From an uncultured Halieaceae bacterium (lineage in GTDB: Bacteria; Pseudomonadota; Gammaproteobacteria; Pseudomonadales; Halieaceae), in assembly GCA_938074135.1 (NCBI GenBank), contig CALJFL010000006.1, positions 1 to 26,263 of the forward strand: 26,263 bases of DNA, given 5' to 3'. Numbering within the stretch: the first letter of the stretch is position 1; the number at the start of each line of letters is the position of its first letter. The notes under the pieces are model-generated. The model was not told the DNA's origin. It did not search any database and saw only the letters and a program-made list of their open reading frames with translations. The position numbers were made by a program, and so were the translations under genes. Positions 26,132-26,263 of the stretch are shown piece after piece.

Positions 26132-26263
26132 GTTTCAAGATTCTGCAACAAGCGCTCAACCACAGAGAACAATCTGTCGAGATCCACCGGCTCTGAAAGC
26201 CGGTGATCTCCGCTCTTAATAAGAGTCACCTCGACATCATCGGAAATGATGCTCTCGGCAATG
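26128..26263 (-). CDS. Alpha/beta hydrolase, C-terminal end only
   Basis: The last 44 codons of a minus-strand gene that runs off the window, ending with TGA at 26130-26128. The visible text includes VEVTLIKSGDHRLSEPVDLD and RLFSVVERLLQNLET. The GDHRLS motif holds the catalytic histidine of serine alpha/beta hydrolases of the aminopeptidase/palmitoyl-thioesterase-like kind, and the spacing to the C-terminus fits. Substrate unknown. It ends 13 bases from the opposing small membrane protein gene. Confidence 0.7.
   Translation of the reverse strand, partial: IAESIISDDVEVTLIKSGDHRLSEPVDLDRLFSVVERLLQNLET

Overview
The window looks like core chromosome of a moderately GC-rich gammaproteobacterium. 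The gene orders recJ-prfB-lysS, hom-thrC, dsbC-xerD, rpsP-rimM-trmD-rplS beside ffh, ypjD-corB divergent from ffh, and queA-tgt are all familiar from Escherichia and Pseudomonas relatives. The mix, plus a Pla-1/cef-type lipoprotein lipase at the right end, suggests a marine member of the Cellvibrionales/Pseudomonadales (inference; no search was run). No phage, transposon, CRISPR or defence locus is visible.

Layout. (1) 1-1467 (+): the end of a membrane sensor histidine kinase, overlapping tail-to-tail with a small lipoprotein gene. (2) 1421-12333 (-): a run of genes reading leftwards: xerD, dsbC, a class I aminotransferase (alaC-like), hom, thrC, recJ, prfB, lysS and the lipoprotein. They serve chromosome-dimer resolution, disulfide isomerisation, alanine and threonine synthesis, recombination and translation. 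prfB carries the classical autoregulatory +1 frameshift. (3) 12364-15993 (-): the ribosome/SRP block ffh, rpsP, rimM, trmD, rplS, closed by a clear intrinsic terminator. A second strong terminator points the wrong way between ffh and rpsP. (4) 16093-18255 (+): ypjD and corB. (5) 18252-22074 (-): a six-gene operon queA-tgt-NIF3/PII-like-nudL-yrdA-DUF1289 in which every junction overlaps or nearly touches. Several of its genes start with GTG or TTG. (6) 22081-22867: an acidic repeat protein with its own terminator directly in front of queA, then tRNA-Leu(CAA) with a stringent-type promoter and a partial second copy of its 3' end. (7) 22883-26263: a hotdog thioesterase, a 313-base spacer, the lipase, a small membrane protein and the end of an alpha/beta hydrolase. 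This last region looks more AT-rich in its spacers and less syntenic.

No wholly new multi-gene system is evident. The most interesting points are local: the orphan plus-strand terminator over the rpsP promoter (possible antisense RNA), the queA start codon seven bases past a terminator, the duplicated and enlarged tRNA-Leu 3' segment, the EEAPA-repeat protein, and a possibly leaderless xerD.
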